NCBI GenBank assembly: GCA_012517965.1 | Contig: JAAYTZ010000084.1 | Span: forward strand, 1-47,839 | DNA: 47,839 nt | From: Propionibacterium sp. | Lineage (GTDB): Bacteria; Actinomycetota; Actinomycetes; Propionibacteriales; Propionibacteriaceae | Reading direction: 5' to 3' | Part shown: positions 41,626 through 47,839 of the stretch, piece after piece | Layout of the letters: every line of letters begins with the position of its first letter | How positions within the stretch are numbered: position 1 is the stretch's first letter | Notes under the pieces: model-generated | What the model saw: the letters and a program-made list of their open reading frames with translations, nothing else | Told to the model about the DNA's origin: nothing | Databases searched by the model: none | Translations under genes and position numbers: made by a program

Positions 41626-43536
41626 CGACCGTGCGGCCCCTCCGGAGGCGGTCGGTGCGCCGTCCGGGGGCTCCTCGCCGGACGCCGCGCCGCGCGGTGG
41701 GTCCGGGGGTGCGACGGGCGCGGTCTGGCGGCGTCCGGCGAGTTGGGCGTAGACGCCGCCGGCGGCCAGCAGTTCGGCGTGGGTGCCGCGCTCGACGGCG
41801 ACGCCGGCGTCGAGGACGACGATCTCGTCGGCCCCCGCGATCGTGCTCAGCCGGTGCGCGATGGTGAGCGTCGTGCGGCCCTCGGCGAGGTGGTCGAGGG
41901 CGTCCTGGAGTTCGCGTTCGGTCTCGTTGTCGAGGGCGCTGGTGGCCTCGTCGAAGACCAGCACGCGCGGGTTGCCGAGCAGGGTGCGGGCGATCGCCAG
42001 CCGCTGCCGCTCGCCGCCGCTGAACCGGTGCCCGCGGGCTCCGACGATGGTGTCGAGCCCGACGGGCAGCGATCGCACGACGTCGGCGATCTGGGCGGCG
42101 CCGAGGGCGGCCCACAGGTCGGCGTCCGTGGCGTTCGGGGCGCCCTGGGTGAGGTTCTCGCGGATGCTGGTGTGGGCCAGGTAGGTCTCCTGGGTGACGA
42201 CGCCGACGATGCGGGCGAGGTCGTCGGGGGCGAGGTCGCGCAGGTCGATGCCGTCGACGGTGATGCGGCCGGCGGTGGGGTCGGCGAGCCGCACGAGCAG
42301 GGCGACGACGGTCGACTTGCCGGAGCCGGTCTCCCCCACGAGCGCCAGCGAACCGCCGGCGGGGAGGTCGAGGTCGAGGCCGCGGACGACGTCCCGGTCG
42401 CCGTCCGGGTAGCGGTAGGAGACGCCCTCGAAGCGGACGTGCCCGCGGACGGCGTCCGGGTCGATCGCGACCGGGTGGGCGGGCGGCGGCACCTCGACGG
42501 GCAGGTCGAGGTAGCCGAAGATGCGGCTCAGGAGGGCGAGGGAGGCGATCCACTGGGCGCCGACGTTGAGCAGGCCAAGGATCGGCCGGAAGATCGCGGC
42601 CTGGAGGGCGGTGAACGCGACCAGGGTGCCGATCGAGATGCCGCCGGACGTCTCGGGGAAGCCGGCCGCGAGGTAGATGACGGCCGGGATCGCCGCGAAC
42701 ACCACCTGCATGGTCGCCATGCGCCACTTGCCGGCCAGCTGCGAGCGCAGTTCGAGGTCGGCCAGTTCGCCGGACGCCTGCGCGAAGGCCCGCGACCGGG
42801 CCCGGCCCGCGCCCAACGTCTTGGTCAGCAGGGCGCCGTTGATGCTGAGCGCCTCGTCGACCTGGGCGTGCAGGTCGGCCATGGTGCGCTGCCGGAGCAC
42901 GGTGATGTCGCGCCGGATCAGGGCCACCCGCCGGGTGAGCCACACCGCCGGCGGCAGGACGACCAGCGAGATCAGCGACAGCCGCCAGTTGAGGACGACC
43001 ATCGCGGCGGCGGTCGCCACGGCGGTCGTGAAGTTGGACGCCACGGACGTCGCGACGGTCGTCATGACGCCCTGCATGCCGGCGATGTCCTGCAGGAGGC
43101 GGGACTGCACCTCGCCGCCGCGGGTGCGCTTGAAAAAGCTCATCGACTGCTGCTGGAGGTGGTCGAAGACGCGGACACGCAGGTCGTGCATGACCCGGTT
43201 GCCCATGCGGGTCGACAGCCAAGTCTGGCCGACACCCAGGACGGCGACGACGACCGCGATCGTGATCATGCCGACGACGCACCAGATCAGGAGGCGCGTA
43301 TCGGCGTTGGGCAGCGCGTCGTCGAGGATCGCCCGGAGCAGGAACGGTTGGGCCAGGGACACCAGCGACGTCGCCACCACGGCCGCGGTGAGGACGCCGA
43401 GCTGCCAGGCGTGCGGCCGGAAGAGCCCGAACACCCGGGACGCGGGCACCGGCGACTCGGCGAGCTGCGCGGCGTCCTTCGGGTCGACGCGGTCGGGGCG
43501 GTGCGGGCCGCCGCCCCCCATTCCGAGATCGGTCAT
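41623..43536 (-). CDS. ABC transporter ATP-binding/permease fusion (exporter type)
   Basis: 637 residues. N-terminal six-helix membrane domain (about 35-330), then a nucleotide-binding domain with Walker A GETGSGKSTVVALLV, ABC signature FSGGERQRLAIARTLL, Walker B VLVFDEATSALD and the switch His in IAHRLSTI. A half-size exporter that should work as a homodimer, since no partner half is adjacent. Substrate unknown: drug, lipid or peptide exporters share this architecture. The ATG at 43536 has only a weak AGG upstream. pulA starts nine bases after it. Confidence 0.92.
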   Translation of the reverse strand: MTDLGMGGGGPHRPDRVDPKDAAQLAESPVPASRVFGLFRPHAWQLGVLTAAVVATSLVSLAQPFLLRAILDDALPNADTRLLIWCVVGMITIAVVVAVLGVGQTWLSTRMGNRVMHDLRVRVFDHLQQQSMSFFKRTRGGEVQSRLLQDIAGMQGVMTTVATSVASNFTTAVATAAAMVVLNWRLSLISLVVLPPAVWLTRRVALIRRDITVLRQRTMADLHAQVDEALSINGALLTKTLGAGRARSRAFAQASGELADLELRSQLAGKWRMATMQVVFAAIPAVIYLAAGFPETSGGISIGTLVAFTALQAAIFRPILGLLNVGAQWIASLALLSRIFGYLDLPVEVPPPAHPVAIDPDAVRGHVRFEGVSYRYPDGDRDVVRGLDLDLPAGGSLALVGETGSGKSTVVALLVRLADPTAGRITVDGIDLRDLAPDDLARIVGVVTQETYLAHTSIRENLTQGAPNATDADLWAALGAAQIADVVRSLPVGLDTIVGARGHRFSGGERQRLAIARTLLGNPRVLVFDEATSALDNETERELQDALDHLAEGRTTLTIAHRLSTIAGADEIVVLDAGVAVERGTHAELLAAGGVYAQLAGRRQTAPVAPPDPPRGAASGEEPPDGAPTASGGAARS

Positions 43537-43575
43537 TCACCTTGCCTCAATTCCGTACCGCATGCCGCGCAATTA

Positions 43576-43604
43576 TTGACGCCAAGTTAATCCCGACTGA
43601 TAGT
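43576..43604 (+). promoter_or_regulatory. Promoter of the Tat-secreted protein gene
   Basis: TTGACG (43576-43581) and GATAGT (43599-43604) are separated by 17 bases, close to the sigma-A consensus and unlike most genes here, which show only a -10. Transcription would start near 43611, about 35 bases before the ATG. Confidence 0.6.
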
Positions 43605-43645
43605 GTCTGGGTTGGATCACCGGACGAACCCCAAGGACCAACGCC

Positions 43646-44158
43646 ATGACTTCCGAGAACACCACCGGCCTGTCCCGCCGAACCCTCGCCAAGGGCGCCG
43701 CCTGGGCGGTCCCCGCGGTCGGGATCGCCGCCGCGGCCCCCGCCATGGCTGCCTCCGGAGGTGGCCCGACCCTCGTGTTGGGGGCCGCCTGCAAGAACCC
43801 CGGCAACAGCTGCAAGTCGCGCCCCAAGGGCTACACGGTCGCCGCTCAGATCTGCAACGACACGCCGTTGGACATCTGGATCTTCAACGTGACCTACACC
43901 ACCTCGGGCACCGACCTCAACCTGACCTACGCCCCGCCGCCCGCACTTCCGTTCAAGGTGCCGAAGAACGACTGCATCAACATCTTCCTGAACGCGTCGT
44001 CCGGCAATAGCGCGAACCAGGCGTTCACCCTCTACACCACGCTCCACTGGAGCCACAATCAGAATCCGGCCGACGATCCCATGCAGGACAAGCACACGCC
44101 GGTCACCGACGACGTCGTCATCCCCGGCACCCCGCCGGACTGCATTTGCCCCGACTGA
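43646..44158 (+). CDS. Tat-exported small cysteine-containing protein, unknown function
   Basis: 170 residues. Twin-arginine signal SRRTLAKGAAWAVPAVGIAAAA (S-R-R-x-L-x-K with cleavage near AMA at about residue 35). The mature part has six cysteines (the last two as CIC in DCICPD), which could form three disulfides, and is rich in Asn, Thr and aromatic residues with beta-strand character (FNVTYTTSGTDLNLTYA). I do not recognise the family. It has its own sigma-A-like promoter and a very stable terminator, so it is a monocistronic gene. Divergent from the ABC exporter. Confidence 0.72.
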   Translation: MTSENTTGLSRRTLAKGAAWAVPAVGIAAAAPAMAASGGGPTLVLGAACKNPGNSCKSRPKGYTVAAQICNDTPLDIWIFNVTYTTSGTDLNLTYAPPPALPFKVPKNDCINIFLNASSGNSANQAFTLYTTLHWSHNQNPADDPMQDKHTPVTDDVVIPGTPPDCICPD

Positions 44159-44163
44159 GCCGC

Positions 44164-44205
44164 ACGCGCAAGAACCGCCGCCGATGTGCGGCGGTTCTTG
44201 CGCGT
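44164..44205. terminator. Very stable hairpin between convergent genes
   Basis: A perfect 18-bp stem (44164-44181 with 44188-44205) with a six-base loop, six bases after the Tat-protein stop. It can serve that gene and the convergent YigZ gene. It is the longest uninterrupted stem seen in the window outside the 71-base element. Confidence 0.85.
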
Positions 44206-44237
44206 CCGGGGCTTGCCGGGGCGCCGCGGGCCCGCCG

Positions 44238-44876
44238 TCAGCCGGTGGGCTCCTCGGCGACCGCACGCCCGGCGGGGCGTGCGGCGGCGGTCCCGTGGGT
44301 GAGGCGGCCGACGATCGCCGGCACGTCGGCGTCCAGGTCCGGTGGGCAGGCGACGGTGAGGGTCGCGCGCTCGGCGAACGCGACGTCCGTCACCGTCAAG
44401 CCGGCGGCGAGCAGGTCGGCCTGGAGGCGTCCGAACTCGGCATGCCCGACCTCGACCGCGTAGAGCGTCTGCACCACCGGCCGGACGCGACCGGCGGCGT
44501 CCAGGGCCCGGGCGACGGAGTCGGAATAGGCGCGCACCAGCCCCCCGGTGCCCAGCAGGACGCCGCCGAAGTAGCGCGTCACCACCGCCACGGCCTGCGC
44601 GACGCCGGCCCCGCGCAGCACGTCGAGCATCGGCATCCCGGCCGTGCCTGAGGGCTCGCCGTCGTCGGAGGAGCGCTCGACCGACTGGGCGTCCGGCACC
44701 TCGACGATGAACGCCGAGCAATGGTGGCGGGCGTCCGGGTAGCGTTGCCGGGTCTCGGCGATGACCGCACGGGCGGCGTCCTCGGTGTCGACGCGGGCCA
44801 GCGTCGTGATGAACCGGGAGCGCCGCACCTCGAGTTCGGTCTCCGCGCGGTAGCCCGCCGGCAGCCACAACACCAC
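44238..44876 (-). CDS. YigZ/IMPACT family protein
   Basis: 212 residues, GTG start. Signature SDDGEPSGTAGMPMLDVLRG and VVTRYFGGVLLGTGGLVRAYSDSV of the UPF0029/IMPACT domain, preceded by RRSRFITTLARV and followed by a small C-terminal domain. The family is conserved; bacterial members have no established reaction, though a link to translation control is proposed for the eukaryotic relatives. The two GTG codons at 44876 and 44873 cannot be distinguished; the first is used. A GAGG sequence stands upstream. Divergent from the zinc transporter. Confidence 0.9.
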   Translation of the reverse strand: MVLWLPAGYRAETELEVRRSRFITTLARVDTEDAARAVIAETRQRYPDARHHCSAFIVEVPDAQSVERSSDDGEPSGTAGMPMLDVLRGAGVAQAVAVVTRYFGGVLLGTGGLVRAYSDSVARALDAAGRVRPVVQTLYAVEVGHAEFGRLQADLLAAGLTVTDVAFAERATLTVACPPDLDADVPAIVGRLTHGTAAARPAGRAVAEEPTG

Positions 44877-44923
44877 GGGGCCATCCTCGCAGACGGGCCG
44901 TTCGGAGCCGGACCACCCCGTGC

Positions 44924-44929
44924 TAGGCT
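44924..44929 (+). promoter_or_regulatory. -10 box of the zinc transporter operon
   Basis: TAGGCT, placing the start of transcription near 44936, inside the palindrome at 44931-44953 and about 25 bases before the ATG with its AAGGAG site. Confidence 0.5.
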
Positions 44930-44930
44930 C

Positions 44931-44953
44931 TTATTGAGAATCGTTCCGAATAA
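44931..44953. promoter_or_regulatory. Probable Zur operator
   Basis: A 23-base imperfect palindrome, TTATT...AATAA at the ends with GAAT/TTCC near the centre; eight of 11 symmetric positions match. It covers the expected start of transcription of a zinc-type ABC operon, as Zur boxes do. The fit to the Zur consensus was judged by eye. Confidence 0.65.
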
Positions 44954-44961
44954 GGAGCCCG

Positions 44962-45948
44962 ATGCGTCCTCTCCTGCCCCTGGCCGGCGCCGCCGTGCTG
45001 CTCGGCCTGTCCGCGTGCGCCGCCCCCACCGCGCCTGCGCCCGGCGGCTCGGCGGCGCCCGGGGCGTCCGCGGCGCAGACCGCCGCCACGACCCCCGTCG
45101 CGATCGCGACCACGACCCAGCTGGGCTCGATCCTGGGCGACATCACGGCGTGCGCCGGGGCGACGTCCGCCACGCTGATGCGGCCGGGCACCGACCCGCA
45201 CGACTTCGCGCTGGCGTCCGACCAGGTGGCCGCGATGGCCCGCGCCAAGCTCGTCGTGGCGAACGGGCTCGGCCTGGAGGGCGGCATGGCGTCCGCGCTG
45301 GCGAACGTGAAGGCCGACGGCGGCCGCGTCTACGAGGTGGCCCCCGACGTCGACCCGCTCGCCTACGACGACCTCGAAGCCGACCACGCCGGCGAGGCCG
45401 GCACCCACACGCACGAGCACGGCAGCTTCGACCCGCACGTCGCCCTGGACGCCGGCCGCATGGCCCGCGCCGCCGAGAACATCGGCAAGCAACTCACGGC
45501 CGCCACCGGCGAGGCGCAGTACACCGCCTGCGGCGTCCGGGTCGGCGCGGAGATCGCCCAGACGGACGCCCAGGTGCAGCAGATCCTGGCGGCGATCCCG
45601 AAGGAGCGGCGCGTCCTGATCACCGACCACGAGGCCTTCAACTACTTCGCGCAGGCCTACGACTTCCACGTCGCCGGGGTAGTCGTGCCGGGCGGCTCCA
45701 CGGACGCCGAGCCCTCGTCGGCCGACATCGCCCGGATCGTGGCGGTCGTGAAGGCCGAGGGCGTCCCGGCGATCTTCAGCAACGTCGCCGTCAACCCGAA
45801 GCTCGTCGAGGCGGTCGCGCGGGAGGCGGGCTCGGTGAAGGTCGTCCCGCTCCACGTCGACAGCGTCGGCGAGGCGGGCTCGGGCGCCGAGACGTACCGG
45901 GCGCTCATGATCAAGAACGCCGAAGCCATCGCGGCGGCGCTGGCGTAG
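44962..45948 (+). CDS. znuA: Zinc/metal ABC transporter substrate-binding lipoprotein (ZnuA-type)
   Basis: 328 residues. Lipobox LSAC (Cys19), Gly/Ala linker, then cluster A-I binding protein with candidate metal ligands: His in RPGTDPHDFAL, His in SFDPHVALD, Glu/His in LITDHEAFNYF, and Asp in PLHVDSVGEAGSGAETY. A His/Glu-rich patch (HAGEAGTHTHEHGSFD) in the loop is common in zinc-specific members. AAGGAG upstream. First gene of the operon after a probable Zur site, so zinc is favoured over manganese. Confidence 0.9.
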   Translation: MRPLLPLAGAAVLLGLSACAAPTAPAPGGSAAPGASAAQTAATTPVAIATTTQLGSILGDITACAGATSATLMRPGTDPHDFALASDQVAAMARAKLVVANGLGLEGGMASALANVKADGGRVYEVAPDVDPLAYDDLEADHAGEAGTHTHEHGSFDPHVALDAGRMARAAENIGKQLTAATGEAQYTACGVRVGAEIAQTDAQVQQILAAIPKERRVLITDHEAFNYFAQAYDFHVAGVVVPGGSTDAEPSSADIARIVAVVKAEGVPAIFSNVAVNPKLVEAVAREAGSVKVVPLHVDSVGEAGSGAETYRALMIKNAEAIAAALA

Positions 45949-45959
45949 TCTGCCGCGCG

Positions 45960-46865
45960 ATGGACTGGCTTCTCGAACCCTTCCTGCTGGGCTTCCAGCA
46001 GCGCGCGCTGATCGGCGGCCTGATCGCGGCCGTCATGTGCTCCGTCGTCGGCGTGTGGCTCGTGCTCCGCGGCATGAGCTTCTTCGGCGACGCCTTCGTG
46101 CACGCCGTGCTGCCCGGTATCGCCGCGGCCGTGCTGTTCGACTTCTCGCCGTATCTCGGGGCGGCCATCGCGGCCCTGGTCATGGTGGGCGGCATCGAGT
46201 TCATCCACCGGCAGAGCTCGCTCAAGGAGGACACCGCGATCGGCCTGCTGTTCGTCGGCATGATGGCGCTGGGCGTGGCGATCATCAGCAAGTCGGCGTC
46301 GTTCACGGGCAGCCTGACCAGCATCCTGTTCGGGGACGCCTTCGGCGTCACCTGGGACGGCATCCGCAGCGAGGCCATCATCGCGGCGTTCGTGGTGGCC
46401 GGGTCGCTCGCGCTCTACCGGCCGTTGCTGGGGCTGGCGTTCTCGCCGGTCAAGGCGGCCACCCTGGGGCTGCGGCCGCGGGTGACGCACGCCCTGTTGC
46501 TGGCCATGATCGCCGCCGCCGTGATCGGCAGCTTCCAGGCCGTCGGGACGCTGCTGGTCTTCGGGCTGCTGGTCGGCCCGCCCGCGACGGCGGCCCTGGT
46601 CAGCCGGACGGTCCCCCGCATGATGATCACGTCGGTGCTGCTCGCCGCGGCGTCCGTCTGGCTGGGGCTGACCCTCAGCTACCGGCTCGGCACCGCGGGG
46701 GCGGCCACGGTCTCGCTGGTCGCCGTCGCGTTCTTCTTCGTCGTCCTGCACCTGGTCTGGCTGCGTCGGCTGGTGCTGCGGCGCCGCGGGGTCCGGTCGG
46801 ACGCCGACGCCGCGGCGGCGTCCGCGTCGGCTCGAGGGGTCGCCGGAACGGAGGGTGCGGCGTGA
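45960..46865 (+). CDS. znuB: Zinc/metal ABC transporter permease (ZnuB-type)
   Basis: 301 residues with eight to nine membrane helices, and the family blocks RGMSFFGDAFVHAVLPGIAAAVLFDFSPYLGAAIAALVM and LLVGPPATAALVSRTVPRMM. The start ATG at 45960 is 11 bases after the znuA stop. The C-terminal 30 residues are Ala/Ser/Arg-rich. Overlaps the ATPase gene as GTGA, indicating coupling. Confidence 0.92.
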   Translation: MDWLLEPFLLGFQQRALIGGLIAAVMCSVVGVWLVLRGMSFFGDAFVHAVLPGIAAAVLFDFSPYLGAAIAALVMVGGIEFIHRQSSLKEDTAIGLLFVGMMALGVAIISKSASFTGSLTSILFGDAFGVTWDGIRSEAIIAAFVVAGSLALYRPLLGLAFSPVKAATLGLRPRVTHALLLAMIAAAVIGSFQAVGTLLVFGLLVGPPATAALVSRTVPRMMITSVLLAAASVWLGLTLSYRLGTAGAATVSLVAVAFFFVVLHLVWLRRLVLRRRGVRSDADAAAASASARGVAGTEGAA

Positions 46866-47704
46866 GCGCCCCCAAGCTGCTGGCCGAGGCCCAGGACCTG
46901 GTCCTGGCCTACGGCTCGCATGTGGCGATGCGGCCGTCATCGTTCGTCATCCCGGCGCAGGGGGTGACCGCGATCATCGGCCCCAACGGCTCGGGCAAGT
47001 CGACGCTGCTGAACGCCCTGGCCGGGGTGATCGAGCCGCGGTCGGGACGCCTGCGCGTGCTCGGCCGCCCGCCGCGCGAGGCCTACCGCGACATCGCGTA
47101 CGTGATGCAGGCGCTGTCGTTCCCGGAGGGGACGCCGATCACGGTGCGCGAGGTCGTGTGCATGGGGCGGTACTCGACGCGGGGGTGGTTCCGGCCGCTG
47201 ACACGCGCCGATCGCGAGCGCGTCGCCCGCGCCATGGACCTGCTCGAGGTCACCGACCTGGCCAAGCGCCACCTGGGCGAGCTGTCGGGCGGGCAGCGGC
47301 AGCGGGTCTTCGTCGCGCAGGCGCTCGCCCAGAACCACGAGGCGCTGCTGCTCGACGAGCCTCTCACCGGCCTCGATCTCGTGTCGGCGCGGACCATCGA
47401 TCGGATCATCCACACCGAGCGGGAACGCGGCCACTCCGTCGTGCTGACCACCCACGACCTGGACGAGGCGCGGGCCGCCGATCACGTGATCCTGATGCGG
47501 TCGCACGTGCTGGCCGCGGGGCCGCCGTGCGACGTACTCACCCGCCGCAACCTCGAGGACGCCTACGGGCTGGGGTCGCTGCACGAGCACTCGGAGTTGA
47601 TCCTGGACGACCCGGCGCACACGCACGGCCACGGCCCGGTGCGGCCCTGCGACCCGGTCGACCCGCCGCACCCCGAGCGCAAGGCCAGCCACCCCCACGA
47701 GTGA
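46862..47704 (+). CDS. znuC: Zinc/metal ABC transporter ATP-binding protein with His-rich tail
   Basis: 280 residues, GTG start overlapping the permease stop. Walker A GPNGSGKSTLLNAL, signature LSGGQRQRVFVAQALA, Walker B ALLLDEP, switch His in LTTHDLDEA. The last 45 residues are a His-rich tail (HEHSEL..., HTHGHG, ...HPHE) absent from most ATPases of this group, perhaps a metal sensor or zinc-buffering segment. The gene order znuA-znuB-znuC differs from E. coli, where znuA is divergent. Confidence 0.92.
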   Translation: MSAPKLLAEAQDLVLAYGSHVAMRPSSFVIPAQGVTAIIGPNGSGKSTLLNALAGVIEPRSGRLRVLGRPPREAYRDIAYVMQALSFPEGTPITVREVVCMGRYSTRGWFRPLTRADRERVARAMDLLEVTDLAKRHLGELSGGQRQRVFVAQALAQNHEALLLDEPLTGLDLVSARTIDRIIHTERERGHSVVLTTHDLDEARAADHVILMRSHVLAAGPPCDVLTRRNLEDAYGLGSLHEHSELILDDPAHTHGHGPVRPCDPVDPPHPERKASHPHE

Positions 47705-47839
47705 CGCCCCCGGGCGCGCTGGGGTGGGCGTTGGCGCGCTCGGCCTGCACCCTGGTCACCGGTCGACGCGCACACCCTCCCCACGCGCGCGCACCCTCGC
47801 CCACACGCTGAGGTGCGCGTTGGTTCCCGTCTACCGGAA
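47705..47839. other. Intergenic end of window with G/C-rich inverted segments
   Basis: 135 bases with no gene recognised. CGCGCACCCTC (47789-47799 region) and GAGGTGCGCG (47810-47819) form an imperfect inverted repeat, and ACGCGCAC/GTGCGCGT words recur. This might be the terminator of the zinc operon or part of a repeat that continues past the window. Confidence 0.35.

Noticed and set aside
39392-43540. A 1382-codon minus-strand frame spanning the ABC exporter and pullulanase
   Set aside because: It is the +1/+2 shadow of two genes with intact motifs in their own frames. It has no domains and is rich in Arg/Pro.
44721-46865. Plus-strand frame of 714 codons ending in the zinc permease
   Set aside because: Only the part from 45960 has membrane helices and family motifs. 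The earlier part is antisense to YigZ and out of frame over znuA.

Overview
The window is chromosomal DNA from a very GC-rich Gram-positive bacterium, almost certainly an actinobacterium. Evidence: overall composition, Tat and lipoprotein signals, an actinobacterial-type RNase P RNA, a DUF3117 gene, the actinobacterial form of DapD, a VanW/PG-binding protein, and many apparently leaderless genes. The TRAP and osmoprotectant transporters and the sqr-dsrC-dsrE genes suggest a member of the Propionibacteriales, but that placement is inference. No phage, insertion sequence, integrase, tRNA, rRNA operon or CRISPR array was seen. About 48 protein genes and one RNA gene are called.

Layout. 1-3.5 kb (minus): an OpuB/Pro-type osmoprotectant ABC transporter (ATPase, two permeases, lipoprotein), preceded by a secreted protein with two duplicated modules. 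4.8-5.2 kb: rnpB. 5.3-7.8 kb (minus): small membrane protein, RNB ribonuclease, zinc-ribbon coiled-coil protein. 7.9-11.5 kb (plus): histidine phosphatase, aminopeptidase P, TrpB2. 11.6-15.6 kb: a TRAP transporter (dctP-dctQ-dctM) divergent from an IclR regulator, with a 36-base palindrome between them. 15.6-17.5 kb: a stress-type membrane protein and a CitE-like lyase. 17.5-29.1 kb: a housekeeping block with the gene content and order of the mycobacterial dapD-to-Rv1232c region (mrp, DUF1003, MgtE-N/CBS protein, tatB, O-methyltransferase, glgC/glgA, DUF3117, DivIVA-like, LOG, dapE, dapD). dapA and a biotinyl carrier protein stand where sigE-rseA-htrA are usually found. 29.1-35.8 kb: lysozyme-like membrane protein, dapC, an unknown protein, VanW protein, transketolase. 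35.8-36.3 kb: an intergenic region with a 104-105 bp tandem repeat carrying long C runs. 36.3-38.8 kb: sulfide:quinone oxidoreductase, a DsrC/TusE-like protein and a DsrE-like protein behind a perfect CsoR-family-like operator. 38.8-43.5 kb: a 71-base palindrome, pullulanase-type debranching enzyme and ABC exporter. 43.6-44.9 kb: a small Tat-secreted cysteine-rich protein and a YigZ protein. 45.0-47.7 kb: a zinc ABC transporter behind a probable Zur site.

How the parts fit. dapA, dapC, dapD and dapE (succinylase branch of diaminopimelate/lysine synthesis) all lie within 10 kb. glgC, glgA and the debranching enzyme cover glycogen or alpha-glucan turnover. The most system-like group is the sulfide module: the oxidoreductase would make persulfide that the DsrE-like and DsrC-like carriers could accept. 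The DsrE-like N-terminus and the oxidoreductase C-terminus share a PIIPxF peptide, and the DsrC-like protein keeps only one of the two classical cysteines. Genome-style signals seen repeatedly are a TAnnnT box 6-7 bases before the start codon (12 genes) and a high density of GGCGTCC/GGACGCC.
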